Below, piece by piece: positions 62,949 through 64,000 of a DNA stretch of 64,000 nucleotides (the stretch's first letter is position 1; every line of letters begins with the position of its first letter). The stretch is taken from NCBI RefSeq assembly GCF_002970915.1, contig NZ_CP027190.1, positions 1,116,001 to 1,180,000 of the forward strand, given 5' to 3'. The translations under genes were made by a program, and so were the position numbers. The notes under the pieces were generated by a model that was not told the DNA's origin, did no database searches, and saw only the letters and a list, made by a program, of their open reading frames with translations. Source of the stretch: Lactobacillus sp. CBA3605. Lineage in GTDB: Bacteria; Bacillota; Bacilli; Lactobacillales; Lactobacillaceae.

Positions 62949-63980
62949 TTACTTTTTAGGTGCCACGCGTTTTTGTTCTGAATCCTGGACGCCAATAATA
63001 TCTAAGAAGAACGCCACAATCGGAATCCCGACAATCAACCCCCAAGCACCTAACAAGCTTTCCATAATAATCAGCGTAATAAAGGTAGCAAAGACGGGTA
63101 AATCAGTCCGATCGGCCATCAACCGTGGATGTAAGAAATAAGACTCAAAAGCATGCACGAGAATGACAAGCACGATAATTTCGGCAACGTAGACAACGCC
63201 TCCCGCGGCAAATGCTAGTAACGTCAACGGAATCATTGATAAGAGCACCCCAGCAACCGGGACTAGTCCTAGAATAAAGACAATGATCGACAGCACTAAA
63301 ATACTAGGCATGCCGATAATAAAGAACCCAACAGTCATTAAAACGGTGTTAATGGTACAAATAATCAATTGGGTCTCAATAATTTTGCCGAGAATTAAAA
63401 TGAATTTATGGGCTAAATAGTAGACATTTTTAAAGAACCGACTGAATTTTGAATTTAAGAACTGTCGGCCAAAGCTCATCATCCGGCCCCGGGTTAACGT
63501 GAAAATAAAGCTTAAAAAGATTGCGAGAATCACGTGTGTGAAGCCGGTCCCGACATGACTGATTTCTTTAACCCCAGTCACTAATAATGACTTGCTATTT
63601 TGAATTAACTCACTACTATGAATCGCTTTATTAATCCAAGTATCAATATTTTTATTCAAAACTGGATGGTGGGTAATCGCCTTTGCCAACATATCTGGAA
63701 TAACTTTTAGCTGTGCAATTAAAGTCGGCGCGGCGTAGGACAACGCCCCAATAAAAATCCCCAGCACCAAGATGTAGACGACAATGACCGCCAACCAATA
63801 CGGGAGATGGGTTTTTAAATTCAACCAATGACTCACTTTCACCCCTAAAAAGGCAAAAATCGTCGTTAATAAAATAACCGTCGCAAAGCCCCGCATTAAG
63901 TAAACGATGATCATTAAAAATATTAATGTTAAATAAAGCGTAATATCATCACGTTTTAAAAAACGACTTATTCGATCCAT
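62949..63980 (-). CDS. AI-2E family transporter
   Basis: A 343-residue membrane protein, complete here. Helices lie at about 12-30, 33-48 and 60-82, then an amphipathic middle domain (about 90-140), and further helices with FIIGMPSILVLSIIVFILGLVPVAGVLLSM (in part), the conserved core of PF01594. The start ATG has GGGGG 7 nt upstream. The group contains autoinducer-2 exporters and Na+/H+ antiporters, so the substrate is not certain. It is a paralogue of the protein truncated at the left window edge. Confidence 0.9.
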   Translation of the reverse strand: MDRISRFLKRDDITLYLTLIFLMIIVYLMRGFATVILLTTIFAFLGVKVSHWLNLKTHLPYWLAVIVVYILVLGIFIGALSYAAPTLIAQLKVIPDMLAKAITHHPVLNKNIDTWINKAIHSSELIQNSKSLLVTGVKEISHVGTGFTHVILAIFLSFIFTLTRGRMMSFGRQFLNSKFSRFFKNVYYLAHKFILILGKIIETQLIICTINTVLMTVGFFIIGMPSILVLSIIVFILGLVPVAGVLLSMIPLTLLAFAAGGVVYVAEIIVLVILVHAFESYFLHPRLMADRTDLPVFATFITLIIMESLLGAWGLIVGIPIVAFFLDIIGVQDSEQKRVAPKK

Positions 63981-64000
63981 GAACGAACCCCCAAATCTTT

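Overview
The window looks like a chromosomal segment of a lactic acid bacterium of the Lactobacillaceae, most probably the Lactiplantibacillus plantarum group. This is inferred from gene content and order and not from a database search. Pointers are the rsmG-noc-parA-parB-DUF951-ychF block that sits close to oriC in Firmicutes, a short IMP dehydrogenase without CBS domains, cyclopropane fatty acid synthase, Kup potassium uptake, a methionine-type T-box, a PerR-like Fur protein and a fused flavin reductase/fumarate reductase. Base composition is moderate (low-to-mid 40s % GC by eye). One visibly AT-rich island lies at about 4.8-7.3 kb.

Layout. 0-4.7 kb: a truncated AI-2E family exporter, a ROK regulator, a membrane-anchored Ser/Thr-rich protein and cfa. 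4.8-7.3 kb: an AT-rich MFS exporter gene split by an IS3-family element whose ends, 3-bp target duplication and frameshift site can all be read. 7.5-10.1 kb: TauE/SafE permease, AzlCD amino-acid exporter and an acetyltransferase. 10.3-20.5 kb: one long minus-strand run with a D,D-carboxypeptidase, a two-component system, guaB, a DUF1129 protein, ychF, DUF951, parB, parA, noc and rsmG. 20.5-24.9 kb: nupC with a possible attenuator leader, a small structured RNA, and a divergent LysR/aminotransferase pair. 25.0-28.7 kb: a T-box with an apparent AUG specifier ahead of an amino-acid ABC transporter with two paralogous binding proteins. 28.8-32 kb: a PadR/DUF1700/DUF4097 envelope-stress-like operon and a membrane GGDEF protein. 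32.4-41.6 kb: mixed housekeeping and accessory genes (rRNA methyltransferase, MerR, NAD(P)-binding protein, HhH glycosylase, flavin reductase, condensation-like acyltransferase, PerR-like regulator, phosphoesterase, acetyltransferase). 41.6-52.1 kb: lrgAB, degV, a flavoprotein reductase/DASS transporter/LysR module, a YugP-like zinc peptidase and an alpha/beta hydrolase, with four small-RNA genes between them. 52.2-64 kb: glycerate kinase, a lipoprotein, purB, purA, guaC, a tyrosine phosphatase, cardiolipin synthase, a 49-residue membrane protein, kup and a second AI-2E family protein.

The most interesting signal is the set of four intergenic units at about 41.6, 44.3, 50.8 and 51.0 kb. Each has its own promoter, two or three hairpins, mostly with C-rich loops that read as anti-Shine-Dalgarno sequence (CCCCCA, CTCCCCA, CCTCCAA, TCCTCCAA), and a strong terminator. 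Three parts are almost identical between copies. Two of the four share a promoter layout of 6-mer direct repeats with an 11-bp period placed 9 nt before the -10 box, which is typical of OmpR/PhoB-family response regulators. By architecture this resembles the streptococcal CiaR-csRNA and Listeria LisR-LhrC systems: a multicopy sRNA family that could block ribosome-binding sites under two-component control.

Purine genes are spread through the window (guaB, nupC, purB, purA, guaC), covering IMP to AMP, IMP to XMP, GMP back to IMP, and nucleoside uptake. No tRNA, rRNA, CRISPR array or prophage was seen.
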